Source: Moduliflexus sp964602655
GTDB lineage: Bacteria; Moduliflexota; Moduliflexia; Moduliflexales; Moduliflexaceae
Direction of reading: 5' to 3'
Assembly (NCBI GenBank): GCA_964602655.1
Contig: CAZRSF010000020.1
Location: 20,021 to 84,020, forward strand
Length of the DNA: 64,000 nucleotides
Numbering within the stretch: the first letter of the stretch is position 1; the number at the start of each line of letters is the position of its first letter. The notes below the pieces were generated by a model. The model made no database searches and had not been told where the DNA came from. It was given only the letters and a program-made list of their open reading frames with translations. The position numbers and the translations under genes are program-made. Positions 51,867-61,325 of the stretch are shown piece after piece.

Positions 51867-53702
51867 TTACGCTGCGCCGATGGAATGCTGCGCAGCGAAG
51901 TCCTTGATTTCTTTCATATAACGCGAATAATCCGGTGAATTCAACGGGCTGTAGTTAAAGTTTTTATACAAGCCGGTCAATCTCGTGAAGAAGTCGCGCA
52001 CCTGTTCTTTTTCGGTAAACGTGTATTCGCGCTGGATCAGGTTGCGTAACAGGCGAAAACTTTCAAGTTGTCGGTCACGCGGCATCGAAACATCCACCTC
52101 ATCGAACGCATCTTGCTGCAAATAGACCATGTCCAGCAGCATGGATTTTTGCCAGGTGATGAAATCTTCGATGGAGACGCCTTCTTCGCCGGTCACTTGC
52201 ATCATCTGATAAATCGAATCGCCGCGTTCCAACAGCCCTTGCATGGCGCTCACGGTTTCGACCCAGCCTGATTCAAGATTTGTCTCGAACCATTTCTTCA
52301 ACTGTTCAAGATACCGCGACCAGGAAATCAACGGATCAATCGCGGGGTAATAGCGTTTGTAGGCGCGGTCATAGGACAAACCGAGGAAGGTTTTGACCGT
52401 TGCCAGGGTCGCTTGCGTCACCGGCTCTTCGAAGTTTCCGCCTGCCGGAGAGACCGTGCCGATCATGGTCAAACTGCCGACCGATCCATCCGGGCATTTG
52501 ATGACCCCTGCGCGTTCATAGACGTTTTTAATCGAAGAATCGAGATAGGCCGGGAACGCTTCTTCGCCCGGAATTTCTTCCATGCGGCCTGAGGTTTCCC
52601 GCATCGCCTGCGCCCAGCGCGACGTGGAATCCGCAATCACTAAGACGTTATAGCCCATCTGCCGGTAATATTCCCCCAGCGTCATGCCGGTATAAATTGA
52701 CGATTCCCTCGCCGCCACAGGCATGGACGACGTATTGCAGATGATCACGGTGCGATCCATCAGCGAGCCGCCGGTTTTCGGGTCTTTCATTTCAGGATAT
52801 TCCGTGATGGTTTCCACGACTTCCCCCGCGCGCTCGCCGCAGGCCACGATAATCGTGATGTCAATCGTGGCATAGCGGGCAATCAAGCTTTGCAGGACGG
52901 TTTTTCCCGCGCCGAACGGACCGGGAATGCAGCCTGTGCCGCCTCGCGCAATCGGGAAAAAGGTGTCAATAATTCGCAACGTCGTGGTCAATGGTTCTTG
53001 CGGATACAATCTCTCTGCGATGCGCCGACGAAGCATCGGTTCTGGAATCGGACGACGTACCGGCCAGCGCTGCGTCATGGTGAGCTGTCGTTCTTTTCCG
53101 TCAGCCGTCAGAATTCGGGCAACCGGGGCGTCAATCGTCGCGCTTCCTTCATAAACCCAGGTAATTTCCACTTCGTTCGGTTCATCGAACGGGATCATGA
53201 TTTTATGTTCGAATGGTCCTTCCGGTACGGTACCAATGGGCTGACCGGCGACGACTTTGTCGCCAATCGCCACGCATGGCGTAAAGTTCCATTTCTTTTC
53301 AATATTCAGCGGAGAGACATCCACGCCACGCGGCAGAAAAAATCCATGTGCTTTTGCGATGACTTCCAATGGTTTTTCCAAGCCATCGAATACTTGGGCT
53401 AAAATACCCGGCCCAAGCGACACTGAAAGCAATTCTCCGGTTAAATCTACCGTATCGCCAACCTTCACGCCAGAGGTGTCTTCGAAGACCTGCATATCAG
53501 CCGTATTGCCTTGAATGCGCAAGACTTCCGCCATCAGCCGTTCCGTGCCGACACAAATATACCCCACCTCATTTTTCCGAATCGGCACATCACGCACCTC
53601 AATTGTTACAAGGCTTTCCTGCACGGCAACAACCCAGGCGCTTACGGGAGTCGGAGAGGCATTCTTGTTGAGTTGCTCAGTTGAAGAGTTGTTGGTGCTC
53701 AT
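51867..53702 (-). CDS. atpA: V-type ATPase subunit A, catalytic
   Basis: This 611-residue catalytic subunit has Walker A GPFGAGKT at 261-268. The non-homologous insertion typical of V/A-type A subunits lies before it (about 115-200, with FFLPRGVDVSPL and EGPFEHKIMI). Later VVYACGERAGE-like IIVACGERAGEVVETI, ADSTSRWAQAMRE and IDPLISWSRY are conserved. It hydrolyses or makes ATP in the A3B3 head. It is the last gene of the operon and overlaps the preceding DUF2764 gene by 26 bases. Confidence 0.95.
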   Translation of the reverse strand: MSTNNSSTEQLNKNASPTPVSAWVVAVQESLVTIEVRDVPIRKNEVGYICVGTERLMAEVLRIQGNTADMQVFEDTSGVKVGDTVDLTGELLSVSLGPGILAQVFDGLEKPLEVIAKAHGFFLPRGVDVSPLNIEKKWNFTPCVAIGDKVVAGQPIGTVPEGPFEHKIMIPFDEPNEVEITWVYEGSATIDAPVARILTADGKERQLTMTQRWPVRRPIPEPMLRRRIAERLYPQEPLTTTLRIIDTFFPIARGGTGCIPGPFGAGKTVLQSLIARYATIDITIIVACGERAGEVVETITEYPEMKDPKTGGSLMDRTVIICNTSSMPVAARESSIYTGMTLGEYYRQMGYNVLVIADSTSRWAQAMRETSGRMEEIPGEEAFPAYLDSSIKNVYERAGVIKCPDGSVGSLTMIGTVSPAGGNFEEPVTQATLATVKTFLGLSYDRAYKRYYPAIDPLISWSRYLEQLKKWFETNLESGWVETVSAMQGLLERGDSIYQMMQVTGEEGVSIEDFITWQKSMLLDMVYLQQDAFDEVDVSMPRDRQLESFRLLRNLIQREYTFTEKEQVRDFFTRLTGLYKNFNYSPLNSPDYSRYMKEIKDFAAQHSIGAA

Positions 53703-54357
53703 TCATTACCTCCGATACCAAATTGTCGAATCGCGCCTGGGCGGCCTTTACATCCTGAGAAAGCCACTGTTTCAGCAATCCCCATTTGAAAAGATACGCG
53801 AGCACGGATTCGATTCCAAAATCGTTTGTCTGAATCATACGATCAACATGATTCCAGAGTTGTTTCAGCAAAAAGCGTTCAAGGGCGACAGCGTTTCCCT
53901 GTTCAAGATAGGTTTTGGCCTGCGGAATCCAGGGATACACCGCTTTGAGCTTAAAATCAGGCTCGTCCCAGCGCTGCTCGATATAGCGTACCCACGGACC
54001 GACGCCCCAGATTTCTCCGGACGCTGGCGCAGCTTGGCCGCGATAACGACGACGCAACGCCGCCATGATGGTGCGCATGTCGGCGGCAAACGCGATCATC
54101 TCATGCAGGATAGGGTGCTGCGTCGCGGCCATCATTTTGCGATAACGTTCCACCATTTCCTGATCGGTGCGTTCTGTGGGATGTCGCCGCCATTCTAAGA
54201 ATGCCAGCGTTCGAGTCACAAGCTCCACATCTTCAGGCTCAAGCATCGCCAGCCGTTCCCGCATGCGTTTTTCGCTGATCGGCAAGCGTTCTGCGACTTC
54301 GAATGGCGGTAAGTATGGCAGGCTCGCCACTAAGGTGTAGTACGCATGTTGGCGCAT
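53677..54357 (-). CDS. DUF2764 protein of the V-type ATPase operon
   Basis: This 226-residue helical protein starts MRQHAYYTLVASLPYLPPFE, the characteristic YY-LVASLP opening of DUF2764, which is found between subunits E and A in chlamydial and spirochaetal V-ATPase operons. Its location and helical nature suggest it replaces the C/d central-stalk subunit linking D to the membrane rotor (inference from context). Its end overlaps the atpA start by 26 bases, and it follows the subunit E gene by 10 bases. Confidence 0.85.
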   Translation of the reverse strand: MRQHAYYTLVASLPYLPPFEVAERLPISEKRMRERLAMLEPEDVELVTRTLAFLEWRRHPTERTDQEMVERYRKMMAATQHPILHEMIAFAADMRTIMAALRRRYRGQAAPASGEIWGVGPWVRYIEQRWDEPDFKLKAVYPWIPQAKTYLEQGNAVALERFLLKQLWNHVDRMIQTNDFGIESVLAYLFKWGLLKQWLSQDVKAAQARFDNLVSEVMNEHQQLFN

Positions 54358-54367
54358 AGCTGCTCTC

Positions 54368-55006
54368 CTATTCGATCCCTTGCACGATAGCTCTGTAACG
54401 AGGAAGCAGATGTTTCAGGATCAAATCGGCCAGCGCGTCTTCGCTGAAATCAAAGACCACGTCTTCGCCGACTAATTTGACTGTAATGCCGCCGCTGAGC
54501 GTGCTGGATGGTTTCAATTCGACTTGCTGCCGGAGCATGTCGCTGGTCTCGCGCCGCACAAACGCCTTCAATTCTTCCGAAGCAAACGCTTTTTCCGGCA
54601 CAAACATTTCAAGCGGTTTATCGGGTGGAATGCTCTCGCTCGCGGAACCGACAATCGCGGCGAGTAATTGCCGGAGAAACGCCTCTTCATGCAGTTCTTT
54701 GGACACTAAGCGTTTGACGTGCATCTCGAAGGCTTTTTTCAGGCCAGAGGCCAATTCCAATTCCGTATCGCGCACCGCTTTCTTCAGCGATTCCTCCGCC
54801 ATTCGCTTGTCTTTTTCAATCGCCTCTCTCGCCTCTTTGAGAAGCTGATCCCGTTCGGATTTTGCGTCAGCTTTGATGCGCGCGGCGTCTTCTTTCGCCT
54901 TTTTGATAATCTCCTCGGCCTTATCCTTGCCGGATTTGACGCCGTCATTTTTCAGGCGGTCAATAAGCGCCTGAACGCCTGCCTGAGTTTTGGTTGGCTC
55001 TGCCAT
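54368..55006 (-). CDS. atpE: V-type ATPase subunit E, peripheral stalk
   Basis: This 212-residue protein has a long Lys/Glu/Ala-rich helix in its first half (GKDKAEEIIKKAKEDAARIK and onward) and a mixed alpha/beta C-terminal domain (SSTLSGGITVKLVGEDVVFD), the layout of the E subunit. It would form the peripheral stalk; no separate G/H partner is encoded in the operon. The previous gene (K) ends 4 bases upstream. Confidence 0.88.
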   Translation of the reverse strand: MAEPTKTQAGVQALIDRLKNDGVKSGKDKAEEIIKKAKEDAARIKADAKSERDQLLKEAREAIEKDKRMAEESLKKAVRDTELELASGLKKAFEMHVKRLVSKELHEEAFLRQLLAAIVGSASESIPPDKPLEMFVPEKAFASEELKAFVRRETSDMLRQQVELKPSSTLSGGITVKLVGEDVVFDFSEDALADLILKHLLPRYRAIVQGIE

Positions 55007-55010
55007 AATC

Positions 55011-55454
55011 TTACACCCCTCCCTGCGGCAGCGAGCCTGCGAGCACTAACGCAAACACTAACGCAAACACTGCAAACCCTTCTACCATTGCTGCCGGAGC
55101 GAGCGAAATGCCGAATACTTCCGGCTTATCTTTGGAGACGCTGATGGCAGACGCGCAGGCGTATCCCTGATAAATCGCGCTGACCATCAAGGCGATTCCG
55201 GCAAACAAGCCAATACCGAGAAGACCGACGGCGGCTGTCGGGTTATTGACGGAACGGCTGAGTGTTAATGTGACCACAATACCGTAAATTGTTTGAGAGG
55301 CCGGCATCGCCGAGACGCCGATAAATTTCCCGTAGCCGCTTTCTGTCGCCAGCATCGCTCCACATGCCGCCTGTCCCGCACGGGCGCATCCGACTGAACT
55401 TCCTACCGCTCCAAGCGCCATTGGCGCAAATACTCCGACCCATGCCAGTACCAT
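55011..55454 (-). CDS. atpK: V-type ATPase subunit K, membrane rotor proteolipid with probable Na+ site
   Basis: This 147-residue protein has four membrane helices formed by duplication of a hairpin. It has one carboxylate, Glu125 in helix 4 (AAMVEGFAVFALVFAL). Ser53-Gln54 in helix 2 (MPASQTIYG) and Gln96 in helix 3 (IYQGYACAS) sit where the Na+ ligands Thr64, Gln65 and Gln110 lie in Enterococcus hirae NtpK, whose Glu139 corresponds to Glu125. This suggests a Na+-coupled enzyme (inference). The start at 55454 has AAGGA 7 bases upstream and follows the subunit I stop immediately. Confidence 0.92.
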   Translation of the reverse strand: MVLAWVGVFAPMALGAVGSSVGCARAGQAACGAMLATESGYGKFIGVSAMPASQTIYGIVVTLTLSRSVNNPTAAVGLLGIGLFAGIALMVSAIYQGYACASAISVSKDKPEVFGISLAPAAMVEGFAVFALVFALVLAGSLPQGGV

Positions 55455-55456
55455 GA

Positions 55457-57244
55457 TTATTCCTTCCACAAGCCATGCTCCTTTCTGGCGAACGCCTTGA
55501 ACAGGTATCCCTCTTCCGGCATGCCCCAGTTGAAAAATTCAATATAATTGAGCCGTAATCCGTGAATGACAGCTCCCATTAACGACAACCCGAAATTCAG
55601 CACATGTCCGAATACGATCACAAAAATCGCCAGCAACACACCGATACCCGGCACGGCGTCATCAAGCGCCATGCCAAGCGAATTAAACGTTCCTGATAAT
55701 GATGAGCCTGCCAACCCTAACGCGAACAAACGCAGATAGCTCAACGTGTCGCCGAAAGCCCCGGAGAGGCGCGGCACGATATTCAGCCCGCCGAGGGCGC
55801 GTTTCCACCAGATCGGATTCGGACTGTTAAACCAGAACGCCAATCCGCCGCCGCCTACCATCATGAAAATTCCGAGTATTTTCACCGCTGTCAGGATGCC
55901 TGTTCCTAACGAACCGATCCAAATGAAAAATCCTCCGACGATGATGCCGATCCATCCGATTGGCGCCCAGCGCTGCGGCGTATTGCCCTTGCATCGAAAA
56001 TCAGCGAAATTCCCGATGGATAGATGCAACACGCCAAGAAAGATCGAGAGAATCATCATGACATTGTAGTTATTCACATCAAGCACCTGAAAATTGGCGA
56101 GAAACGTGTCTGGCTTCGGTACGACGCCGAAATAGCCGCCGACCATTATCCCCCATGCGATAGAAGCGCCGACGACATAGGTCAATAATCCTCTCATGCG
56201 CGTCATAACGGCGGTCTGCCCCCATGCCTTCCATTTCCAGAGCAGCAGGAGACCTAACAACGCGCCATACCCGGCGTCGGACAGGATAATTGCAAAAAAC
56301 AGCACAAACGAGAAAAACACGACGGTAGATGGATCCCACAACCGAGAACTCGGCGTCATGTAAAACAAGACCAAATCCTGACCGCTGGCAAATGAATGGT
56401 TATTCTCCAACAACGTCGGTGGCTGCTCATCCGGGGCAGGTTCTTCAATTTCCATCACCAGCGTATGCTGTTCGGCATACGCCAGCAGCATGTCGCGTTG
56501 ATGCGCAGGCGCCCAGGCTTGTAACGCAAACAACGCAGACTCGTCATACGTCTGCTGCGCGACGGTTTCGCGAGCGGCAAAATCTTCCAACCAGTTGATT
56601 TTTTGCGCAAGCAATTGACACCACCGCGTCAAACTTTGGCGTTCTGCCTGCAAATCTTCCAACGCAATTTCGACCTGCTCCAATTCATGCTCTAATTCTT
56701 TGGCCGAACGATTTCCCGTCCGAATGCGCGGCACAGGCATCCCTTCCGGTTCACCTTCCGAAATCGCGACAATATAATGAAAGCGATTGTCATGTTTGAC
56801 TTCCTGCCAGACCAAACCTTCGGGAATATCTTTCATCTGATATTCCGGCACAAGATAGAACCAGAGGCGATGATTGGCAAGCTCTTCAATCGGCGGGAAC
56901 TCGAATTCTCCCCAGGGCTTGAGGTTCGCAAGGCGCTCCGATAAAAAATCACGCTTATCTTGCAGCGTATTGATCTGATTTTTCAAATTCAAGGCCTGCC
57001 GTTCAATGATTAACGGATTAAAATCGGTGGAATTCCGAACTTGTTTCCGCCGATTCGGGCAACTGAAAAGAAAATTCAAGGCTTCCCGCGCTTCCGAGCT
57101 TGGGCCGCCCCGCCCTGAGACTTCGCGTTCAGGATTCAACGGAATGATATGCAAGCACCCGCAATCCTGCAAATCTTCAAGTACGCGGGATTTATCCGAA
57201 AGATAGCCGTAGGTTGTGACCTTCACAAGGGCAACAATGCTCAT
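55457..57244 (-). CDS. atpI: V-type ATPase subunit I (membrane subunit a)
   Basis: This 595-residue protein has a cytoplasmic N-terminal half with helical and alpha/beta parts (about 1-300) and a C-terminal half with about seven membrane helices. Conserved membrane markers include SDAGYGALLGLLLLWKWK, GDTLSYLRLFALGLAGSSLS (with the essential Arg in YLRLFALG) and GLRLNYIEFFNWG. It forms the ion half-channels against the K ring and anchors the peripheral stalk. It overlaps the D gene by 4 bases. Confidence 0.94.
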   Translation of the reverse strand: MSIVALVKVTTYGYLSDKSRVLEDLQDCGCLHIIPLNPEREVSGRGGPSSEAREALNFLFSCPNRRKQVRNSTDFNPLIIERQALNLKNQINTLQDKRDFLSERLANLKPWGEFEFPPIEELANHRLWFYLVPEYQMKDIPEGLVWQEVKHDNRFHYIVAISEGEPEGMPVPRIRTGNRSAKELEHELEQVEIALEDLQAERQSLTRWCQLLAQKINWLEDFAARETVAQQTYDESALFALQAWAPAHQRDMLLAYAEQHTLVMEIEEPAPDEQPPTLLENNHSFASGQDLVLFYMTPSSRLWDPSTVVFFSFVLFFAIILSDAGYGALLGLLLLWKWKAWGQTAVMTRMRGLLTYVVGASIAWGIMVGGYFGVVPKPDTFLANFQVLDVNNYNVMMILSIFLGVLHLSIGNFADFRCKGNTPQRWAPIGWIGIIVGGFFIWIGSLGTGILTAVKILGIFMMVGGGGLAFWFNSPNPIWWKRALGGLNIVPRLSGAFGDTLSYLRLFALGLAGSSLSGTFNSLGMALDDAVPGIGVLLAIFVIVFGHVLNFGLSLMGAVIHGLRLNYIEFFNWGMPEEGYLFKAFARKEHGLWKE

Positions 57245-57870
57245 GCGTCCGCTCCTTCCTGATTGAACTCCTGACGTTTGCGTTGATTGACCGTTTTGGC
57301 AATTTTCGAACGCACAACCGCCGAACGTTCCCCGTCCCCTAAGAAGATTCGAATCCGCTGAATGTTCTTTTTCGCAGTCGGAATCAAAATTTTATCAAAC
57401 AGATTGACGCGCTGCGTAATGCGTCGAACCGCAAGCTCAAGGTCGCGCACACGCCGTTCAGCGACTTGCGTTTCGACGCGCAGCCGCGCCGCTTCCTGGA
57501 GTTTATCCACCAGATTATCCACCCAATGCGGTTTGGCTAAACGGGAATACGGAAATATCTCAAAACTGATATGCTCTAATTTCGGCAATTTGACGCCGAC
57601 GACATTTTCCTGAACGATTGTCACCTGCGTAATACGCACTAAACCGGACAATTTCATCTCTTCATCCGCCAACATCGGCAATTGCGCGGCAAACGCCTCG
57701 CTCATGCCCTGCGTCGCCTTCTCGATTTCGGCAAGCTGCGCGCGGGCTTTGTTGAGTTCCGCTGATAGCTGCATCCGCTTCAAATCGAGCGACGGCAGCA
57801 GCTTTTTATAGAGCTTCAGTTCGTTCTGCTGTTTTTGCAGGCCACTTTTGGTCAATGATAATTTTGTCAT
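57241..57870 (-). CDS. atpD: V-type ATPase subunit D, central stalk
   Basis: This 209-residue protein is almost entirely helical, with an N-terminal LTKSGLQKQQNELKLYKKLL coil and the conserved C-terminal RRITQRVNLFDKILIPTAKK, typical of subunit D. It is the rotating axle inside the A3B3 head. It lies 16 bases after atpB and overlaps atpI by 4 bases. No subunit F gene is in the operon. Confidence 0.94.
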   Translation of the reverse strand: MTKLSLTKSGLQKQQNELKLYKKLLPSLDLKRMQLSAELNKARAQLAEIEKATQGMSEAFAAQLPMLADEEMKLSGLVRITQVTIVQENVVGVKLPKLEHISFEIFPYSRLAKPHWVDNLVDKLQEAARLRVETQVAERRVRDLELAVRRITQRVNLFDKILIPTAKKNIQRIRIFLGDGERSAVVRSKIAKTVNQRKRQEFNQEGADA

Positions 57871-57886
57871 AGGAAATTACCAGGCG

Positions 57887-59218
57887 TTATGCCGCCGCAG
57901 ACTGCTGTTTCGGGAAATATTTGTCAATCAGGTTTTGCTTCATCAGCAATTCCTGCGGCTCGAAGCATTCCGCCAATGTCTGCCAACAGGTATCAAGCGC
58001 GGTGTTAAACGGCATGGAAGCGCGGATATCCATAAACCGTTTGCGGAATAATGTGCCGAACTTCAGCAATTTTTCGTCGAATGGCGACAATTCGAACGCC
58101 ATAGCCTGTTTGCGCTCCGCCTCGGTTGCTCCGGCATAAAAACGAATCATGGTATTCATAATCTGCGAATGATCTTCGCGGGTCACTTTACCGATGATGC
58201 GTTGTTTTAAGCGAGAGAGCGAGCCAAAGGGGTCAATCACGCCGTCATGCAGGTAAAACTGGCCTTCAGTGATGTAACCGGTGTTGTCCGGCACGGGATG
58301 GGTCACGTCATTGCCGGGCATCGTGGTCACGGTCAGAATCGTCACTGAACCCGCGCCTTTGAAATCGCACGCTTTTTCATACCGTTTGGCAAGCTGCGTG
58401 TACAAATCGCCGGTGTAACCGCGTGTCGCCGGAATGCGTTCCATCGCCACCGCCACTTCTTTCATGGCGTCCGCGTAGGCCGTCATATCGGTCATCAAGA
58501 CGAGAACACGCTTATTTTCTTCGACCGCGAATTTTTCCGCCACCGCTAAGGCCATATCGGGAACTGACAGCCGCTCGACGATCGGGTCTGAGGCGAGATT
58601 CACGAACATGACGGTTTTGTGAAACACGCCATGTTCTTCGAATTGGGTGCGGAAGAAATGGTAATCGTCGAAAATCAGCCCTAACCCGCCAAATATCAAA
58701 ATATCCGCGTCAGCCTGAAAGCCGATGCGGGCTAATAAATCGTTATACGGCTCGCCGGCGACGGAAAAGATCGGAATTTTCTGGCTTTCTACCAGACAAT
58801 TGAATACATCAATCATCGGCACGTCAGTCTGGATCATTTTTTGCGGCAGGACGCGCATGATGGGGTTCACCGTTGGACCGCCGACTTCGATCTGTGGCTC
58901 TGTGCTGATATCCGGGCCATCATCCAGCGGTTCGCCTGATCCGCGAAAGATGCGGCCTAAAATATTCCAGGAATAGGTGACACGCTGCTGATGGCCGAGA
59001 AAACGAACGCCGGCGTCGGTCGAAAGCCCCTTGCCGCCAGCAAACACTTGCAAGCTGACGATGCCGTGATCAATCGAAACCACTTTCGCCTGCGAAGATG
59101 CTCCATCAACATTCTCGACAACCGCCAACTCGCCCAATGCCGCGCCTTCTGCCTTGACTCGGATGGTATCGCCGACAATTTCGAGGACTCGTGTATGACG
59201 AATAAGGTCTTGAATCAT
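57887..59218 (-). CDS. atpB: V-type ATPase subunit B, regulatory
   Basis: This 443-residue protein lacks a Walker A lysine motif, as expected for B. It shows FRGSGEPLDDGPDI, PMIDVFNCLVESQKIPIFSV, VLVLMTDMTAYADAMKEV and IPATRGYTGDLYTQLAKRYE, all conserved in B subunits. It alternates with A in the head and contributes the Arg finger side. It is the first gene of the operon, with about 380 bases of non-coding sequence before the divergent regulator gene. No convincing promoter was recognised there; a TTGACT lies at the right distance without a clear -10. Confidence 0.95.
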   Translation of the reverse strand: MIQDLIRHTRVLEIVGDTIRVKAEGAALGELAVVENVDGASSQAKVVSIDHGIVSLQVFAGGKGLSTDAGVRFLGHQQRVTYSWNILGRIFRGSGEPLDDGPDISTEPQIEVGGPTVNPIMRVLPQKMIQTDVPMIDVFNCLVESQKIPIFSVAGEPYNDLLARIGFQADADILIFGGLGLIFDDYHFFRTQFEEHGVFHKTVMFVNLASDPIVERLSVPDMALAVAEKFAVEENKRVLVLMTDMTAYADAMKEVAVAMERIPATRGYTGDLYTQLAKRYEKACDFKGAGSVTILTVTTMPGNDVTHPVPDNTGYITEGQFYLHDGVIDPFGSLSRLKQRIIGKVTREDHSQIMNTMIRFYAGATEAERKQAMAFELSPFDEKLLKFGTLFRKRFMDIRASMPFNTALDTCWQTLAECFEPQELLMKQNLIDKYFPKQQSAAA

Positions 59219-59596
59219 GATATTTTTTACCTCATAATCAATGAAGAGAAGATGTGACGATTCGCATGAAATGCTTGCAGAAATCTATTGATATCTGCTT
59301 TTTAAAATCCCCTTCGAAAGTCAAGAAAAAAACGCTGTTCGAATTCTGCCCGCGAAATCCACGAATTGCAAGCGCGCTCTCGGAAAAATCTCGCCACCGC
59401 CCCTATTTTTCATTTGACAAGGCGTCAAGTGTTTGAAATGCATGTGAATGTCTATAGCTTTCGACAGGTAAAAGACGGTTCACAAGATGTTTCAGCCTGT
59501 CTGCTTGCTGTCCGCATGAATGTGAATTCGGCATCGAGAACTCGGAAAATCGCCTCTGTTCTTCTGCGCGTCTCGATTCGTAATTCTGTCAGCTTG

Positions 59597-61228
59597 ATGC
59601 TGCAAAAGTACTACGCCCTCTGTGTTGATGATGATCAGGCGATTCTCAATCAGCTTTCCGCCCAATTGGAGCCTCATTTCGACGGATTTTGCGAATTCGA
59701 ATATGCCGAAAGCGCGTCGGAAGCGCTGGCAATTTATTATGAATTGATCGAGAACGGGGAACGGGTCTGGCTGCTGCTCTGCGACCAGATGATGCCCGAC
59801 ATGCAGGGCGACGAACTGCTGGCGAAAATTCATGAACTCGATAACCGGATCGTGAAAGTCCTGTTGACCGGTCAGGCGGGCTTGGAATCGGCAATGCGAG
59901 CCATTAACCATGCCGGGTTGAGTTATTACATGGAAAAACCGTGGAGTCAGCATGATCTGTTGCTGGTACTCGACAAACTGAAATTTCAATATGAGATGAC
60001 GTTCATTTTGAACGAAATCAATCTGCAATTTGCGTCGTCCATCAATTTGGACGAAACGCTCACCATCGTCTTTTATAATATCCTCAATGTCATCCGCGCT
60101 GAAGCCGGGTCAATTTTTCTCGTTGACGAAAATCATCAAGAATTGATTTGCCGCGTCTGTCAGGGACCTACGGACAATAGCATTCTTGGCATACGGATTC
60201 CTATTGGCACAGGCATTGTCGGTCATGTGGCAGAAACGCGGCAGATTGATATTACGATGGATGTCAAACAAGATAAGCGGCATTATTCGCAAATTGATCG
60301 GAAAACCGGCTTTGTCACGCGCTCGATGGTCTCCGTGCCGCTCATCAGCAACGACGAGATGTTGGGCGTGATTCAGGTCATTAACAAAGAACATGGCAAG
60401 ATTTTTTCGCAAGACGATGTGAATTTGCTGAAAGCGCTCAGCAACGGCGCGGCGATTGCCATTCAGAACGTCAAATATGCGCAGCGGCTGCTGCAAGAAG
60501 AGCGTATTCGCAGTGAATTGATGATTGCGCACCAGATTCAGCAAGGGATACTGCCGAGCCCGTTTCCGGGACATCGGGCGATTCATTTCGAAGGCGTGAA
60601 TCGCCCGGCCAAAGTGGTGAGCGGCGATTTTTACGATTATTTCCAGGTGAGCGACGATGAATTCGCGTTTATCATCGGCGATGTGTGCGGCAAGGGCGTG
60701 CCAGCCTCGATTTTTATGGCGAGTTCTCGAAGTATGATCAAATCGCAGGCGGTCTCGAATCCGCATCCCGCCAGAGTGATGCCGATGGCGAACCGGCTGA
60801 TTGTGCAGGATGCGCAGCCTGGGATGTTTGTGACCGTATTTTACGGCCTTTACAACATCAACACGCGCCGGTTGCAATTTACGAATGCCGGGCATACGCT
60901 GCCGCTGCTGCTGCGCCGCAAAGATTGCTTGTGTTCGTCGCTGTTCGATGCCAATCTCCCGATGGGGCTATTCGATCCGGTGATGTTTACGTATGCTGAA
61001 ATGGTGTTGGAACCCGGAGATCGCTTGATTCTCTTTACCGACGGCGTGAACGAGGCTGAAAACAGCGACGGCGAGCAATTCGGCGTCGAGCAATTGGTAC
61101 GGCTGACGCAGGACTGCCAGCAGCGCTCGCCGAAAGAATTATTAGACGATATTCTTGAGCGATTAGCCGCGTTTACGGAAGGCCAGGAGCAAAAAGACGA
61201 TATCACGCTGTTGATTGTGCAAGTCTGA
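59597..61228 (+). CDS. Response regulator REC-GAF-PP2C (RsbU/SpoIIE-type serine phosphatase)
   Basis: This protein has about 543 residues. A receiver domain (about 1-125: YYALCVDDDQA, LLCDQMMPDMQGDEL, LLTGQAG, EKPW) is followed by a GAF domain (about 145-290: INLDETLTIVFYNI, GTGIVGHVAETRQ, VSVPLISNDEMLGVIQVINK). The PP2C-like phosphatase (about 300-540) keeps the metal-binding acids in VSGDFYD, IIGDVCGKGVPA, LILFTDGVNEA and KDDITL. Such proteins dephosphorylate anti-sigma-factor antagonists to control sigma factors or related partner switches; no antagonist or anti-sigma gene is adjacent. The start at 59597 is chosen because the receiver begins there; the frame is open to 59366. Confidence 0.88.
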   Translation: MLQKYYALCVDDDQAILNQLSAQLEPHFDGFCEFEYAESASEALAIYYELIENGERVWLLLCDQMMPDMQGDELLAKIHELDNRIVKVLLTGQAGLESAMRAINHAGLSYYMEKPWSQHDLLLVLDKLKFQYEMTFILNEINLQFASSINLDETLTIVFYNILNVIRAEAGSIFLVDENHQELICRVCQGPTDNSILGIRIPIGTGIVGHVAETRQIDITMDVKQDKRHYSQIDRKTGFVTRSMVSVPLISNDEMLGVIQVINKEHGKIFSQDDVNLLKALSNGAAIAIQNVKYAQRLLQEERIRSELMIAHQIQQGILPSPFPGHRAIHFEGVNRPAKVVSGDFYDYFQVSDDEFAFIIGDVCGKGVPASIFMASSRSMIKSQAVSNPHPARVMPMANRLIVQDAQPGMFVTVFYGLYNINTRRLQFTNAGHTLPLLLRRKDCLCSSLFDANLPMGLFDPVMFTYAEMVLEPGDRLILFTDGVNEAENSDGEQFGVEQLVRLTQDCQQRSPKELLDDILERLAAFTEGQEQKDDITLLIVQV

Positions 61229-61325
61229 ATACGGGAACGACTATTCTGAGTCATATTACTATTATAGTTCGCAGATGAGGCCGAACGCCTTTGCGTCAGG
61301 CCAATCTCCGCGCTATTCACACGCC

